From an uncultured bacterium (lineage in GTDB: Bacteria > Acidobacteriota > Aminicenantia > Aminicenantales > Saccharicenantaceae): DNA of 64,000 nucleotides. This document shows positions 1 through 10,358 of this stretch, one piece after another. The first letter of the stretch is position 1; every line of letters begins with the position of its first letter. The stretch is taken from assembly GCA_937920515.1 (NCBI GenBank), contig CALEUG010000020.1, positions 111,704-175,703 of the forward strand. Reading direction: 5' to 3'. The notes under the pieces are model-generated. The model was not told the DNA's origin, did no database searches, and saw only the letters and a list, made by a program, of their open reading frames with translations. The position numbers were made by a program, and so were the translations under genes.

Positions 1-927
1 GAAGACAGGCGTTTTCACTTTACCCTGAATCAGGCCGACCGAAGGCTTCTGCACTCGGTTAAAGAGATTGGTGTGGTGCAGCCGGTAATTATAACCTGCA
101 GGCAGAACCGTCCGGTGCTGGTCGATGGCTGGAGACGGGTTGAGGCGGCCCGGGCCTCAGGACTTGAAGAGCTGCCGGCCCTGGAAATGGCGGAAAATAC
201 CGACGACCTGGCAGTCTTCCTCCTGGCTTTTTTTGAGAACTACGGCCAGCGGTCCTTTAGCCTGGCCGAGAAGTCTATGGCTCTCAGGAAATTTTATGAA
301 TTCCGGCTTAATCCGGTCGAGATTATCGAGCGGCTGCTGCCACTTCTGGAGCTTTCACCCGAGCGCCGGATGCTCGACCTGATGCTGGAATTATCCTTCC
401 TGGATGAAAGATTTCTGGAAATAATCCATCGCCGCGACTGGAAGCCAGTTACCGTTGAGCTGTTGCTGGGTTTTCCACCGGCCGAAAGAACCTGGCTGTT
501 TCTGGTGATTGAGAAATTGACTCACAACCAGCAGCGGGAAGTGATAGAAAATTTCTATTCGCTCAGGCGCAAGACCGGAAAGAGCCTGGAAGAACTGGCC
601 GAGGCGGATGAACTTTCCGGGCCCGTCTCACGGTTGTTAAGAGGAGAAATAGCGGCTGCTGACCGCTTGCTGGTGGCTCTGAAGGAGGCAAATTCTCCGC
701 TGCTTTCAGGATTGCAGCGGAAAATTGAGAGCGAGGTCAAAGCCCTTAACCTTCCGGAAAAGATCCGTCTAAATTACGACCGCACCCTGGAGAAACCAAC
801 CTTGCACCTCAGCCTTGAGGCCGGGAGCGTTAAAGAATTGAAAGAAGCCCTGCAGTCTTTAGTAATGAGTCTGGAAAACCAGAAGTGGAATCGGCTATTC
901 CGGCTTCTGGGCTACGAAGGGGAATAA
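1..927 (+). CDS. ParB-like N-terminal domain protein (5' end outside window)
   Basis: The reading frame is open from base 1, so the true start lies upstream; 308 codons are visible. The first ~65 residues look like the ParB/Srx fold: an SVKEIGVVQPVII strand-helix segment followed by the VDGWRRVEAA motif, which in ParB family proteins lies in the CTP-binding/ParB-N domain. The rest is helical, charged and not recognised; no helix-turn-helix or partner domain typical of chromosomal ParB is obvious. The stop overlaps the start of the next gene (TAATG), so the two are probably co-translated and may work together. Function beyond 'ParB-like nucleotide/DNA-binding domain' is unknown. Confidence 0.7.
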   Translation, partial: EDRRFHFTLNQADRRLLHSVKEIGVVQPVIITCRQNRPVLVDGWRRVEAARASGLEELPALEMAENTDDLAVFLLAFFENYGQRSFSLAEKSMALRKFYEFRLNPVEIIERLLPLLELSPERRMLDLMLELSFLDERFLEIIHRRDWKPVTVELLLGFPPAERTWLFLVIEKLTHNQQREVIENFYSLRRKTGKSLEELAEADELSGPVSRLLRGEIAAADRLLVALKEANSPLLSGLQRKIESEVKALNLPEKIRLNYDRTLEKPTLHLSLEAGSVKELKEALQSLVMSLENQKWNRLFRLLGYEGE

Positions 928-2015
928 TGGGCCGACTGCAGATAAAAAAGGTCTGGGTGGACCGGGAGGTGGAATCGGCCGGGCTCACCCGGCGGTTGCT
1001 GGACAGGCTGGCCGGCCGCCCGGTTGAAATCGTGGACAACGTCGAGACCGTAAAGCGGGCTATCAGGCTTCAGTCCGACCCGGTAGGTGAGAGCAAGAAG
1101 AATCTATTCATCACCACCCAGAAGTCTTTCCTCCGTCCCTGCCCCTGCACTCCTGGCTGCCTCGGGTGTGGCTACTGGACCATAGACCTGGACCTCAACT
1201 GCCCCTTTGATTGCAGCTATTGTATACTGCAGGATTACCTTGACTGCCAGCCACTGACGGTGGCCGTCAACCGCGAGCAGCTGGGGTTGGAGCTGGAAGC
1301 ATTTTTCAAGGAAAGGATGGCCGGAATAATCAGGATTGGAACCGGGGAACTGGCCGATTCCCTGGCCCTGGATGAACTGACCGAAAATTCGTCCTTCCTG
1401 ATTGAAACTTTCAGAGGTCAGGATAGATTCTGGTTAGAACTTAAGAGCAAGGCGGGTTTGTCACCAGCTCTGTTGCAAATGGTCCCGGCCAACAACGTGG
1501 TTCTGTCCTGGTCGCTCAACCCGGCGGCGGTCATTAAATCCGAGGAAAAAGGCACAGCCGGGCTGGAAGAGCGGTTAATGGCCGCAACTGAAGCTGTCGG
1601 CCATGGCTACCGGGTCGGCTTCCATTTTGACCCCATCCTTCATTACCCCGGCTGGCACCAGGATTATGAACGGGTGGTTGAGTCGATTTTCAGGAGCATC
1701 CCGGTGGAAACCATCAGCTGGATAAGCCTGGGCAGCCTGCGCTTCCCGCCGGGTCTTTTGCCACTGGCCAGGCGACGTTTCCCGGGAAGCCGGATTTTTG
1801 AACATGAACTCACCAGGTCTTCGGACGGTAAATACCGGTACCCCCGGCCGCTGAGGCAATGGTTGTACAAGCAGCTGGCCGGGATGTTTATTGAATTCGG
1901 GGCGGAAGACAGGCTTTACCTTTGCATGGAATCAGTTGAGGTCTGGCGAGAATTTAAGGAGAAAATAAAAAGGGGAAGGCGAAAACTCACCTTCCCCTTT
2001 CCCTGGCAATGCTAA
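927..2015 (+). CDS. SPL-family radical SAM protein
   Basis: The 362-residue protein carries a CX3CX2C radical-SAM cluster motif at C92, C96 and C99 (CPFDCSYC). It is preceded by a second cysteine cluster (C72, C74, C78, C81) as in SplB-like proteins. Spore photoproduct lyase uses SAM and a 4Fe-4S cluster to reverse 5-thyminyl-dihydrothymine; homologues in non-sporulating bacteria are often of unknown role. I chose ATG 927, which overlaps the previous stop (TAATG) and follows GAAGGGG, over an upstream in-frame codon at 885. The 3' end contains a perfect 11-bp stem that serves as terminator for the convergent gene. DNA repair is plausible but not shown. Confidence 0.8.
   Translation: MGRLQIKKVWVDREVESAGLTRRLLDRLAGRPVEIVDNVETVKRAIRLQSDPVGESKKNLFITTQKSFLRPCPCTPGCLGCGYWTIDLDLNCPFDCSYCILQDYLDCQPLTVAVNREQLGLELEAFFKERMAGIIRIGTGELADSLALDELTENSSFLIETFRGQDRFWLELKSKAGLSPALLQMVPANNVVLSWSLNPAAVIKSEEKGTAGLEERLMAATEAVGHGYRVGFHFDPILHYPGWHQDYERVVESIFRSIPVETISWISLGSLRFPPGLLPLARRRFPGSRIFEHELTRSSDGKYRYPRPLRQWLYKQLAGMFIEFGAEDRLYLCMESVEVWREFKEKIKRGRRKLTFPFPWQC
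1958..2000 (-). terminator. Intrinsic terminator of the tonB-exbB-exbD operon
   Basis: A perfect 11-bp stem (1969-1979 with 1990-2000) and 10-nt loop are followed on the minus strand by a T-rich run (TTTTATTTTC). The hairpin lies inside the 3' end of the converging SPL-like gene, so coding sequence doubles as terminator for exbD. Confidence 0.7.
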
Positions 2016-2030
2016 GGAAGTTACGGGGTC

Positions 2031-2456
2031 TTATTCACCCTCAGTCGCTTTCCTCTCTGTGATTATTCCGACGAGTTCAATCCCGGCTTCGCGGATCATG
2101 TCGATGACATCGACCATCTTGCCGAATTCCAGATTGGCATCAGCTCTGATGTACAATTTCTTTTCGGCTGCCTGGAGGAAGGCCTCTTCCAGGGCCATGG
2201 TTAATCCTTCCAGGGTCACTCTCTGTTCTTTAAGGAAAAGCGTCCCGTCGGCTTTTATCGACAGGAGCACATCAGGATTATCCGGCATCTGAGTGGTATT
2301 CAGAGCAGAAGGCAGCTGGACATCAACTCCCTTCTGAACCAGCGGGGTAACCACCATGAAGATGATCAGGAGGACCAGGAGAACGTCACAAAGAGGAACA
2401 ACATTGGGTTCTGATTTGACCGTCTCTTTACCATTCATGGAAACTGTAAAACCCAT
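2031..2456 (-). CDS. exbD: ExbD/TolR biopolymer transport protein
   Basis: The 141-residue protein has a short cytoplasmic N-terminus, one membrane segment at about residues 22-41 and a periplasmic ExbD domain. The membrane segment carries D24 in a PLCDVLLVLLIIF context, matching the proton-conducting aspartate of ExbD/TolR. With ExbB it forms the proton-driven motor that energises TonB. It is last in the tonB-exbB-exbD order, 37 nt after exbB. Length is typical of the family. Because TonB is encoded in the same operon, ExbD is a better label than TolR. Confidence 0.9.
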   Translation of the reverse strand: MGFTVSMNGKETVKSEPNVVPLCDVLLVLLIIFMVVTPLVQKGVDVQLPSALNTTQMPDNPDVLLSIKADGTLFLKEQRVTLEGLTMALEEAFLQAAEKKLYIRADANLEFGKMVDVIDMIREAGIELVGIITERKATEGE

Positions 2457-2493
2457 TGTTTTCCTCTCTTAATAAATTTCCAGCATCCGCGGA

Positions 2494-3168
2494 TTACCTG
2501 CCGGAGGTGCGGATGAAGTAGTCCACAATCTGAGAGGTGGTATTTTCCATCTCGGTGTTGTAGACCTCGATCTTGGTGTTCAGAGAGTTGAAGGTCCAGA
2601 GAGCAATAATGGCCACGCCAATACCGAAAGCTGTTGTAATCAGAGCTTCGGCGATACCGGCCGCCACCGCTCCGATTCCACCGGAACCAGTCATGGCCAT
2701 TCCGCGGAAAGCGTTGATGATTCCGAAAATGGTTCCGAACAGTCCGATGAAGGGAGAGGAGGTAGCGATGGTTGCCATGGTGCTCAACCCCCTTTTAAGT
2801 TCCTGAGTAAAAAGGGAACGAGCCCGTTCGCAACCTCTCTGAGCAGATTCAATCTGTTCTTCCAGGCTCAAGTTGGACTCTCTGGCGTCCATGAATTCTT
2901 CGATACCGGCAGCGGTAACTCTGGCCAGATGGCTGGCTTTATTTTCCTTCTTGGAAGCCAGAGCCATAGCCTCTTTGAGCTGTCCGTTCTTCATCAATTC
3001 AGCCAGCTTTGGGGCCACTGCCAGAGATTTTTTCCGGGCCCTGGCGAAGACCAGCTGACGTTCGATGAACAGATAGATGGTGATAACCGACAGGAGAATC
3101 AGGATGATGGCAACTGTTTTTGCCACGACTCCCATGGCCTGCCACATTTCAATCAAACCGAATTGCAT
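2494..3168 (-). CDS. exbB: ExbB/TolQ/MotA-family proton channel
   Basis: The 224-residue protein has a first membrane helix near residues 15-36, a large cytoplasmic loop, and two further helices. The signature SSPFIGLFGTIFGIINAF lies at the start of the second helix. ExbB pentamers house ExbD dimers and use the proton gradient to drive TonB. The gene sits between tonB (55 nt upstream) and exbD (37 nt downstream), so it probably acts with these partners. An AAAGGAGG ribosome binding site precedes the ATG. Confidence 0.92.
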   Translation of the reverse strand: MQFGLIEMWQAMGVVAKTVAIILILLSVITIYLFIERQLVFARARKKSLAVAPKLAELMKNGQLKEAMALASKKENKASHLARVTAAGIEEFMDARESNLSLEEQIESAQRGCERARSLFTQELKRGLSTMATIATSSPFIGLFGTIFGIINAFRGMAMTGSGGIGAVAAGIAEALITTAFGIGVAIIALWTFNSLNTKIEVYNTEMENTTSQIVDYFIRTSGR

Positions 3169-3223
3169 GACTAAAACCTCCTTTTAAATATCGAAAGCCA
3201 TTGTTAGCTTTTCTTACTTTAAC

Positions 3224-3994
3224 TTACTTTAACTTAAAGGTCACCGTAACGGTGAAGATAACCCCGCGGGGACGGCCGTTGATGATCATCGGCTCATACA
3301 CCCACTGTTTAACCGCATCGATAGCGGCCTGGTCGAGAAGGGGAACCGACCGCAGAACCTTGACCGACTGGACCCGGCCGTAAATGTCGGTGATGGCTTC
3401 CAGGATGACAATACCCTCAACCCGGGCCTGGCGGGCGATTTCAGGATAAATCGGGTCAACTTTATGGATGAGCTTGGGGGGCTTGATCTCGCCAATGGCT
3501 CTGACCGGTTCTTCAACTTCCCCCACAACACCACCCAGGACTCCGCCCACAACGCCACCCAGCACTCCGCCGATGACTCCGCCTTCGACTCCACCTTCAA
3601 CACCGCCTTCAATACCGATGTCCAATACCGCTTCCTGGGCGATCTGGTCTGGAATGTCAACCGGGGCTACCAGGCGGCCCGGTTCTACTGAAGTTGTGGC
3701 CTGCACTGCCTTGATGGTTCTGGTAGAGGTGGCTTTTCTCTTGGCTGGCGGTGGAGGTGGCGGTGGTGGAGGAGGCGGCGGCGCCAGGAAGGCGCTGTAA
3801 ACTTCAACCTTGGGTAGCTGGTCAGTGGAGAGCAGAGGAATAACGATTACCGAAATAACAAAGACAGCGTGGAGGAGGATAGCGATCGGGAGGGCAAAGG
3901 CTTTACTCTTAATCCCCGACTCGGCCTTAAAAAAGGAATCTTTGAAGAGGCTTGGTATCTCTTCTCCCTGTTTAGGCCTTTTTGTTTCTGGCAT
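3224..3994 (-). CDS. tonB: TonB energy transducer with poly-Pro and GGVx repeats
   Basis: This is a TonB-family protein of about 256 residues: N-terminal membrane anchor (FALPIAILLHAVFVISVIVI), a run of 12 prolines, a Gly-Gly-Val-x repeat tract, and a C-terminal TonB domain (PIYPEIARQARVEGIVILE...). It links the ExbBD motor to outer-membrane receptors such as the TonB-dependent receptor at 48 kb. I chose ATG at 3994, preceded by GAGG at 6-nt spacing, over an in-frame GTG at 4006. A strong promoter lies just upstream (4029-4057), so tonB starts its own transcription unit behind secF. The low-complexity spacer is unusual and may form the periplasm-crossing arm. Confidence 0.9.
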   Translation of the reverse strand: MPETKRPKQGEEIPSLFKDSFFKAESGIKSKAFALPIAILLHAVFVISVIVIPLLSTDQLPKVEVYSAFLAPPPPPPPPPPPPAKRKATSTRTIKAVQATTSVEPGRLVAPVDIPDQIAQEAVLDIGIEGGVEGGVEGGVIGGVLGGVVGGVLGGVVGEVEEPVRAIGEIKPPKLIHKVDPIYPEIARQARVEGIVILEAITDIYGRVQSVKVLRSVPLLDQAAIDAVKQWVYEPMIINGRPRGVIFTVTVTFKLK

Positions 3995-4028
3995 GTTAAA
4001 CCTCACGCTATGGAATAGGTTAGATTAA

Positions 4029-4057
4029 AGTATAAATTAAATTACTCATTTTTACAA
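4029..4057 (-). promoter_or_regulatory. Sigma-70-type promoter for tonB-exbBD
   Basis: On the minus strand TTGTAA (4057-4052) is separated by 17 nt from TATACT (4034-4029). Predicted transcription begins about 25-30 nt before the tonB ATG at 3994, leaving room for its GAGG site. Confidence 0.6.
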
Positions 4058-4068
4058 GTAAAATTTAA

Positions 4069-5232
4069 TTATTTATGCAATTTTTTCTTCTTGAAATGCT
4101 GGTTCCAGAACAGGACCACGGGGCAGGAGAGAAAGATGGTGGAATATACGCCCTCAATGGTTCCGATCAGCATGATGAAGGCAAAATCGTTGATGACCTG
4201 TCCTCCGAAAATATAGAGCGAAAGAACCGTCAGGAAAAGAGTCCCGGAGGTGATCAGTGTTCGCGAGAGGTTCAGGTTGAGGGAGAGGTTCATGATGTTT
4301 TCCAGGTTCTCTTTTCTCATAGTTTTCCGGAGTTCCCGGATGCGGTCGAAGATAACAATGGTGTCGTTGATAGAAAAACCGACGATGGTCAGAAGTCCGG
4401 CTATTATAGGCAGGTTAATTTCCCGCGGGGTAAAGGAGTAGATGCTCAACGTGATCAGGACATCCTGGGTAAGGGTAAAGATGGCGGCCGCCCCGTATTC
4501 AACGCCCTTAAATCTGAAGGCGATATAGACCAGCATGCCTATGAGCGACCAGATGATGGCCTGAGTGGCTTTCTTTCTCAGGTCTTTGCCGACCTGGGGT
4601 CCGACCGTTTCCCGGCTCAGCACCGTCATCCTGCCGAGGAAAGTTCTACTCTGGAGATAGCTGGTTACCTGGCCGGGCAGGTTGAGGGGCTCTCGGCTCA
4701 ACTCATCCCAGCTGGCGATTATTCCGTTTTCGGTCCTGTAATCTATTATCTTATCGGCCAGGTTCTCTGCTTCATCCGGAGCCACGCTCCTCAACAGGCT
4801 GGCCAGGCTACTCCGGTCGATGCTGTTCAGGTCTGACAATCCCTGGGCCAGTTTCTGCCTGTCCTCTTCTCCCTGCAGGGCCTGGATGACCCGGTCGGCC
4901 AGGATCTGGTGGCTTTCGATTTCCTGGTCCTGGGTGGTTGTCTTCTTTTCCATCGTCCGGATCTGGAATTCCCGGCTTTCTTTCCCTGCTTCCTGGATGA
5001 TGCTATCACCCAGTCCGACTTCGGACAATAACTTTCTGACCTCGGACACGTAAACAGGTTCTCTGAATTTAACCCTGATCAGGGTGCCTTCTCCAAAGTC
5101 AACGCCCAGCTTGAGTCCCTTGCCGGCCAGGATGTTGACCAGGCCGGCCACAATGATGATCAGGGTTACGGCCAGGGCAATCCATTTGTATTTTAAGAAC
5201 TGGATGTTGGGTGTTTTTTTGAAGATTTGCAT
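4069..5232 (-). CDS. secF: Protein translocase subunit SecF with HhH-like insertion
   Basis: The 387-residue SecF has an N-terminal membrane helix, a periplasmic P1 domain, and five further helices including the conserved VGFSINDTIVIFDRIRE stretch. SecDF uses the proton gradient to help pull secreted proteins across the inner membrane. The P1 domain is longer than usual. Residues ~134-190 contain a segment resembling the ComEA/GspK helix-hairpin-helix family (DLNSIDRSSLASLL, then ADKIIDYRTENG and WDEL). The start is 1 nt after the secD stop, indicating coupled translation. The insertion's role is unknown; the SecF assignment itself is secure. Confidence 0.93.
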   Translation of the reverse strand: MQIFKKTPNIQFLKYKWIALAVTLIIIVAGLVNILAGKGLKLGVDFGEGTLIRVKFREPVYVSEVRKLLSEVGLGDSIIQEAGKESREFQIRTMEKKTTTQDQEIESHQILADRVIQALQGEEDRQKLAQGLSDLNSIDRSSLASLLRSVAPDEAENLADKIIDYRTENGIIASWDELSREPLNLPGQVTSYLQSRTFLGRMTVLSRETVGPQVGKDLRKKATQAIIWSLIGMLVYIAFRFKGVEYGAAAIFTLTQDVLITLSIYSFTPREINLPIIAGLLTIVGFSINDTIVIFDRIRELRKTMRKENLENIMNLSLNLNLSRTLITSGTLFLTVLSLYIFGGQVINDFAFIMLIGTIEGVYSTIFLSCPVVLFWNQHFKKKKLHK

Positions 5233-5233
5233 T

Positions 5234-6769
5234 TTAAATACTCAACCTCTTGGCGTTAGTTGGCACAAAGGAATCAAAGATGAACCTGGAAACGAAGACA
5301 GCGGTGAACAGGTTGGCCACCAGGCTGCAGATCAGCGTTACCGCATAGCCTTTGATGGGGCCCGTCCCGAACTGGAAAAGAAAGACAGCCGAGATGATGG
5401 TGGTCAGGTTGGAGTCGAAGATGGCCGAAAAGGCCCGGGAAAAGCCATTGGCGATGGAGCTGGAAATATTCTTCCCGACCGCTATCTCCTCCTTAATTCT
5501 TTCAAAGATCAGAACGTTGGCGTCCACGGCCATGCCGATACCGAGAATGATGCCGGCAATACCGGGCAGGGTCAGAGTCGCTTTGAAATAGCCCATGGCG
5601 CCGAAGATGATGATTTCATTCAGGATCAGGGCGATGATGGCGTTCAGGCCGGAAAGGCGGTAGTAGAAAATCATGAAGACCATGACGGCAAAGATGGCTA
5701 TCAGCCCGGCCATCAAGCCCTGCCGGATAGAGTCCGATCCCAGGGAAGGCCCGATAGTTCTTTCTTCCAGGTACTTGATGCCTGCTGGCAGAGCCCCGGC
5801 TTTCAGGATGACCACCAGATCATCGGCTTCTTCGGGGGTAAATCTTCCCTGAATGATCCCGGAATCTGAAATCCTGGCTTCTATGACCGGGGCCGATTGC
5901 AGCCGCCCGTCCAGAATTATGGCCAGCTGTTTGCCTATGTTGGCTCCGGTAACCTGTTCAAACCTCTTGGCCCCGTCCGGGTTAAGGGTGAAATGAACGG
6001 CCGGGTTATTCCATTCGTCCACTCCCCGCCTGACTGTTCTGAGGTCCTTGCCGGTCACCGTGGCCACCTTGCTGACCAGGTAATAGCCCTGGACCCCGCG
6101 CTTGGGGTCGGACCTGACCACCTCGGCGTCATCAGGCACCTGGCCGCCGAAATCGCGGAGCAGGGTTTCCTCATCCGGGGCCGGGCCGGCTTTGACCAGC
6201 TTAAATTCCAGGACGGCGGTCACCTTTATCAGGTTTTTGACCCGGTCGGGGTCTTCGACGCCCGGGAGTTCCACCACTATCCTGTCCGAACCCTGCCTCT
6301 GGATGACGGGCTCGGCCACGCCGAACTGGTCGATTCTGTTCCGGATGGTCTCCAGGGTCTGGGTAACGGCCAGGTCTCTGAGATACTGAGCGGCCACCGT
6401 CTTCAGAGTAAAAATCAGCCGGTCGCCGCTGAAGTAATAATCCCAGTCCCGGGTGTACTGGTCTACAAGGTCTCTGACCTTACCTTCCTGCTCGACCGGT
6501 ATTCCCCTGAAATAAAACCTTCCGGGCCTTTCTTTATTGGCTTCCAGGTAGGTAATGTTGTTTTTCTTGAAAACCTCCTCAAACCGGGACAGCTGCTGGT
6601 CGGTTTCGACATTGATCGCATCTTCGGTTAAGACCTGGAGCACCAGGTGGGTTCCGCCCTTGAGGTCCAGACCCAGCTTGATCTTATCTTTTGGGGGATA
6701 GACCAGGAAGAGACACAGCCCGATGACCGCGACGATGATAGCCAGTTTCCATTGAAGATTCTTTTTCAT
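5234..6769 (-). CDS. secD: Protein translocase subunit SecD
   Basis: The 511-residue SecD has an N-terminal helix, the GLDLKGGTHLVLQV motif that opens the P1 region, a large periplasmic domain with the FTPEEADDLVVILKAGALPA segment, and five C-terminal helices. The RND-family signature GMAVDANVLIFERIKEE is present near residue 420. Together with SecF it forms the proton-motive-force-driven accessory of SecYEG. It lies between yajC and secF, the standard order. An AGG site precedes the ATG. Nothing unusual was seen. Confidence 0.95.
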   Translation of the reverse strand: MKKNLQWKLAIIVAVIGLCLFLVYPPKDKIKLGLDLKGGTHLVLQVLTEDAINVETDQQLSRFEEVFKKNNITYLEANKERPGRFYFRGIPVEQEGKVRDLVDQYTRDWDYYFSGDRLIFTLKTVAAQYLRDLAVTQTLETIRNRIDQFGVAEPVIQRQGSDRIVVELPGVEDPDRVKNLIKVTAVLEFKLVKAGPAPDEETLLRDFGGQVPDDAEVVRSDPKRGVQGYYLVSKVATVTGKDLRTVRRGVDEWNNPAVHFTLNPDGAKRFEQVTGANIGKQLAIILDGRLQSAPVIEARISDSGIIQGRFTPEEADDLVVILKAGALPAGIKYLEERTIGPSLGSDSIRQGLMAGLIAIFAVMVFMIFYYRLSGLNAIIALILNEIIIFGAMGYFKATLTLPGIAGIILGIGMAVDANVLIFERIKEEIAVGKNISSSIANGFSRAFSAIFDSNLTTIISAVFLFQFGTGPIKGYAVTLICSLVANLFTAVFVSRFIFDSFVPTNAKRLSI

Positions 6770-6806
6770 CTTGACCTATCTCTCTGCTGAATTTGTTACG
6801 GATAAA

Positions 6807-7154
6807 TCAGGTTGATTCCTTGCTCTCCGCTTTTTCCTTTTCGGTCAGAATGATGGCCACCGCGCTCTTCAGGATGTCAACCTTAACGTTGGCCGCGATC
6901 TTGAGTTCGATCCGGTCGGGATGGACATCCATCACCGTGCCGAAAATGCCGCCGCTGGTGATGATGCGATCGCCCGGCTTCAGGTTGGCCACCATCTGCT
7001 GGTGCTGTTTCTGTTTTTTTCTCTGGGGCATGATGATCAGGAGGTAGAAAATGACAAAGACCAGAATAAAGGGCATAAGCCCCACCAGCATGTTGCCCTG
7101 ACCGGCGGGAGCAGATTGCTGCCCGGAAACGCTGAGTAAGGTTAAAAGACTCAT
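6807..7154 (-). CDS. yajC: Preprotein translocase subunit YajC
   Basis: This 115-residue protein has one membrane helix (GLMPFILVFVIFYLLIIMPQ) directly followed by the family signature QRKKQKQHQQMV and the small domain LKPGDRIITSGGIFGTV. YajC associates with SecDF-SecYEG. The gene lies 9 nt after tgt and 37 nt before secD, the widespread tgt-yajC-secD-secF arrangement. The 25 residues before the helix are rich in Gln/Ala/Gly and probably periplasmic. Confidence 0.95.
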   Translation of the reverse strand: MSLLTLLSVSGQQSAPAGQGNMLVGLMPFILVFVIFYLLIIMPQRKKQKQHQQMVANLKPGDRIITSGGIFGTVMDVHPDRIELKIAANVKVDILKSAVAIILTEKEKAESKEST

Positions 7155-7163
7155 CTCTGTATC

Positions 7164-9355
<2,192 letters not shown>

Positions 9356-9361
9356 GTTTTA

Positions 9362-9390
9362 AGTAAAAACCTCTTCCTGCAGTCTGTCAA
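9362..9390 (-). promoter_or_regulatory. Promoter of ychF-like gene, predicted leaderless start
   Basis: TTGACA (9390-9385, minus strand), a 17-nt spacer and TTTACT (9367-9362) end only 6 nt before the ATG at 9355. Transcription would start at or next to the initiation codon. The only purine-rich sequence (GGAAGAGG) is about 14 nt upstream, inside the spacer. Confidence 0.5.
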
Positions 9391-9530
9391 GCTGATTCAC
9401 GGCTGTTATTCCTTATATAAAGCTATTATATCAGTAGCTCCTTCACCGGAGTTCTGCCCGAAAAACCCGGCGCTGGTTGAACGACAGCCGGAAATGGAGT
9501 ATATTAACAAAAAAATCAAGGAAGACATCG

Positions 9531-10280
9531 ATGGTGATGCTTGGTAAAAAGTTCGACCGGGAAATAGAAGAAATCAAGGAGCAGGAAAAAAAGCCAAAAC
9601 GCGAAAAGAGCCTGTTCCGTGAGTATTTCGAGCTCATAGCCGAGACGGCCGTTTTTGTGTTTTTTGTCATGACCTACGTGGTCCAGGCCTTCCAGATTCC
9701 CACCGGCTCCATGGAACCCACCCTTCTGGTGGGAGATTTCCTCCTGGTCAACAAGTTCATCTATGCCCGGCCCCAGGGGGCAGTGGAGGCTTTCATCATT
9801 CCGGCCAAGAAACTGGATCACCAGGACATCGTGGTCTTCAAGTGGCCGAGAGACCTGAGCAAAGACTTTGTTAAGCGGGTCATTGCTCTGGAAGGGGAAA
9901 AGGTCGAGATCAAGGACAAGGAAGTTTTTATCAACGACCGGCCGCTGGAGGAGAGGTACAAAGTCCATAATGATTCCCAGGTATTTCAGAAGGGAAACTT
10001 TTACCAGTATGACGATGTCATCAGGGATAATTACGGCCCGGTGGTGGTTCCACCCGGCCATGTTTTTGTGATGGGCGACAACCGCGATAACAGCCTGGAC
10101 AGCCGTTACTGGAGCTTTCTGCCGACTTCTTACATCAAGGGCCGCCCCTGGCTGATTTATTTCTCCTACGAAGCGGAAAAGGATGCTTATCAGAAAAACG
10201 GGATTAAAGACATGATCAAGAAATTTTTCCGCTTTGTCTTCAAGACCCGGTGGAACCGAATGCTCAAGGTTATCTTTTGA
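9531..10280 (+). CDS. lepB: Signal peptidase I
   Basis: The 249-residue leader peptidase removes signal peptides of exported proteins at the periplasmic face. It has a charged N-terminus, one membrane helix (~33-54), catalytic Ser60 in PTGSMEPTL, catalytic Lys115 in DFVKRVIALEGE, and box E MGDNRDNSLDSR at 181-192. I chose ATG 9531, preceded by AAGGAAG with 6-nt spacing; an upstream in-frame TTG at 9477 is less likely. It is divergent from the ychF-like gene and close to the sec genes, but on the other strand. The family assignment is secure. Confidence 0.95.
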   Translation: MVMLGKKFDREIEEIKEQEKKPKREKSLFREYFELIAETAVFVFFVMTYVVQAFQIPTGSMEPTLLVGDFLLVNKFIYARPQGAVEAFIIPAKKLDHQDIVVFKWPRDLSKDFVKRVIALEGEKVEIKDKEVFINDRPLEERYKVHNDSQVFQKGNFYQYDDVIRDNYGPVVVPPGHVFVMGDNRDNSLDSRYWSFLPTSYIKGRPWLIYFSYEAEKDAYQKNGIKDMIKKFFRFVFKTRWNRMLKVIF

Positions 10281-10358
10281 GCACCGGTCTCCGCTTGAAA
10301 AATATTGACCCTTCCCGGCTTCTGCAATAAGATTATTCCGACTGGAATCTTAAAGCGA

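Noticed and set aside
3468..3800. Pro/Thr/Gly repeat protein on the plus strand
   Set aside because: It is the antisense of the TonB poly-Pro and GGVx tracts, so its repeats are inherited from tonB.
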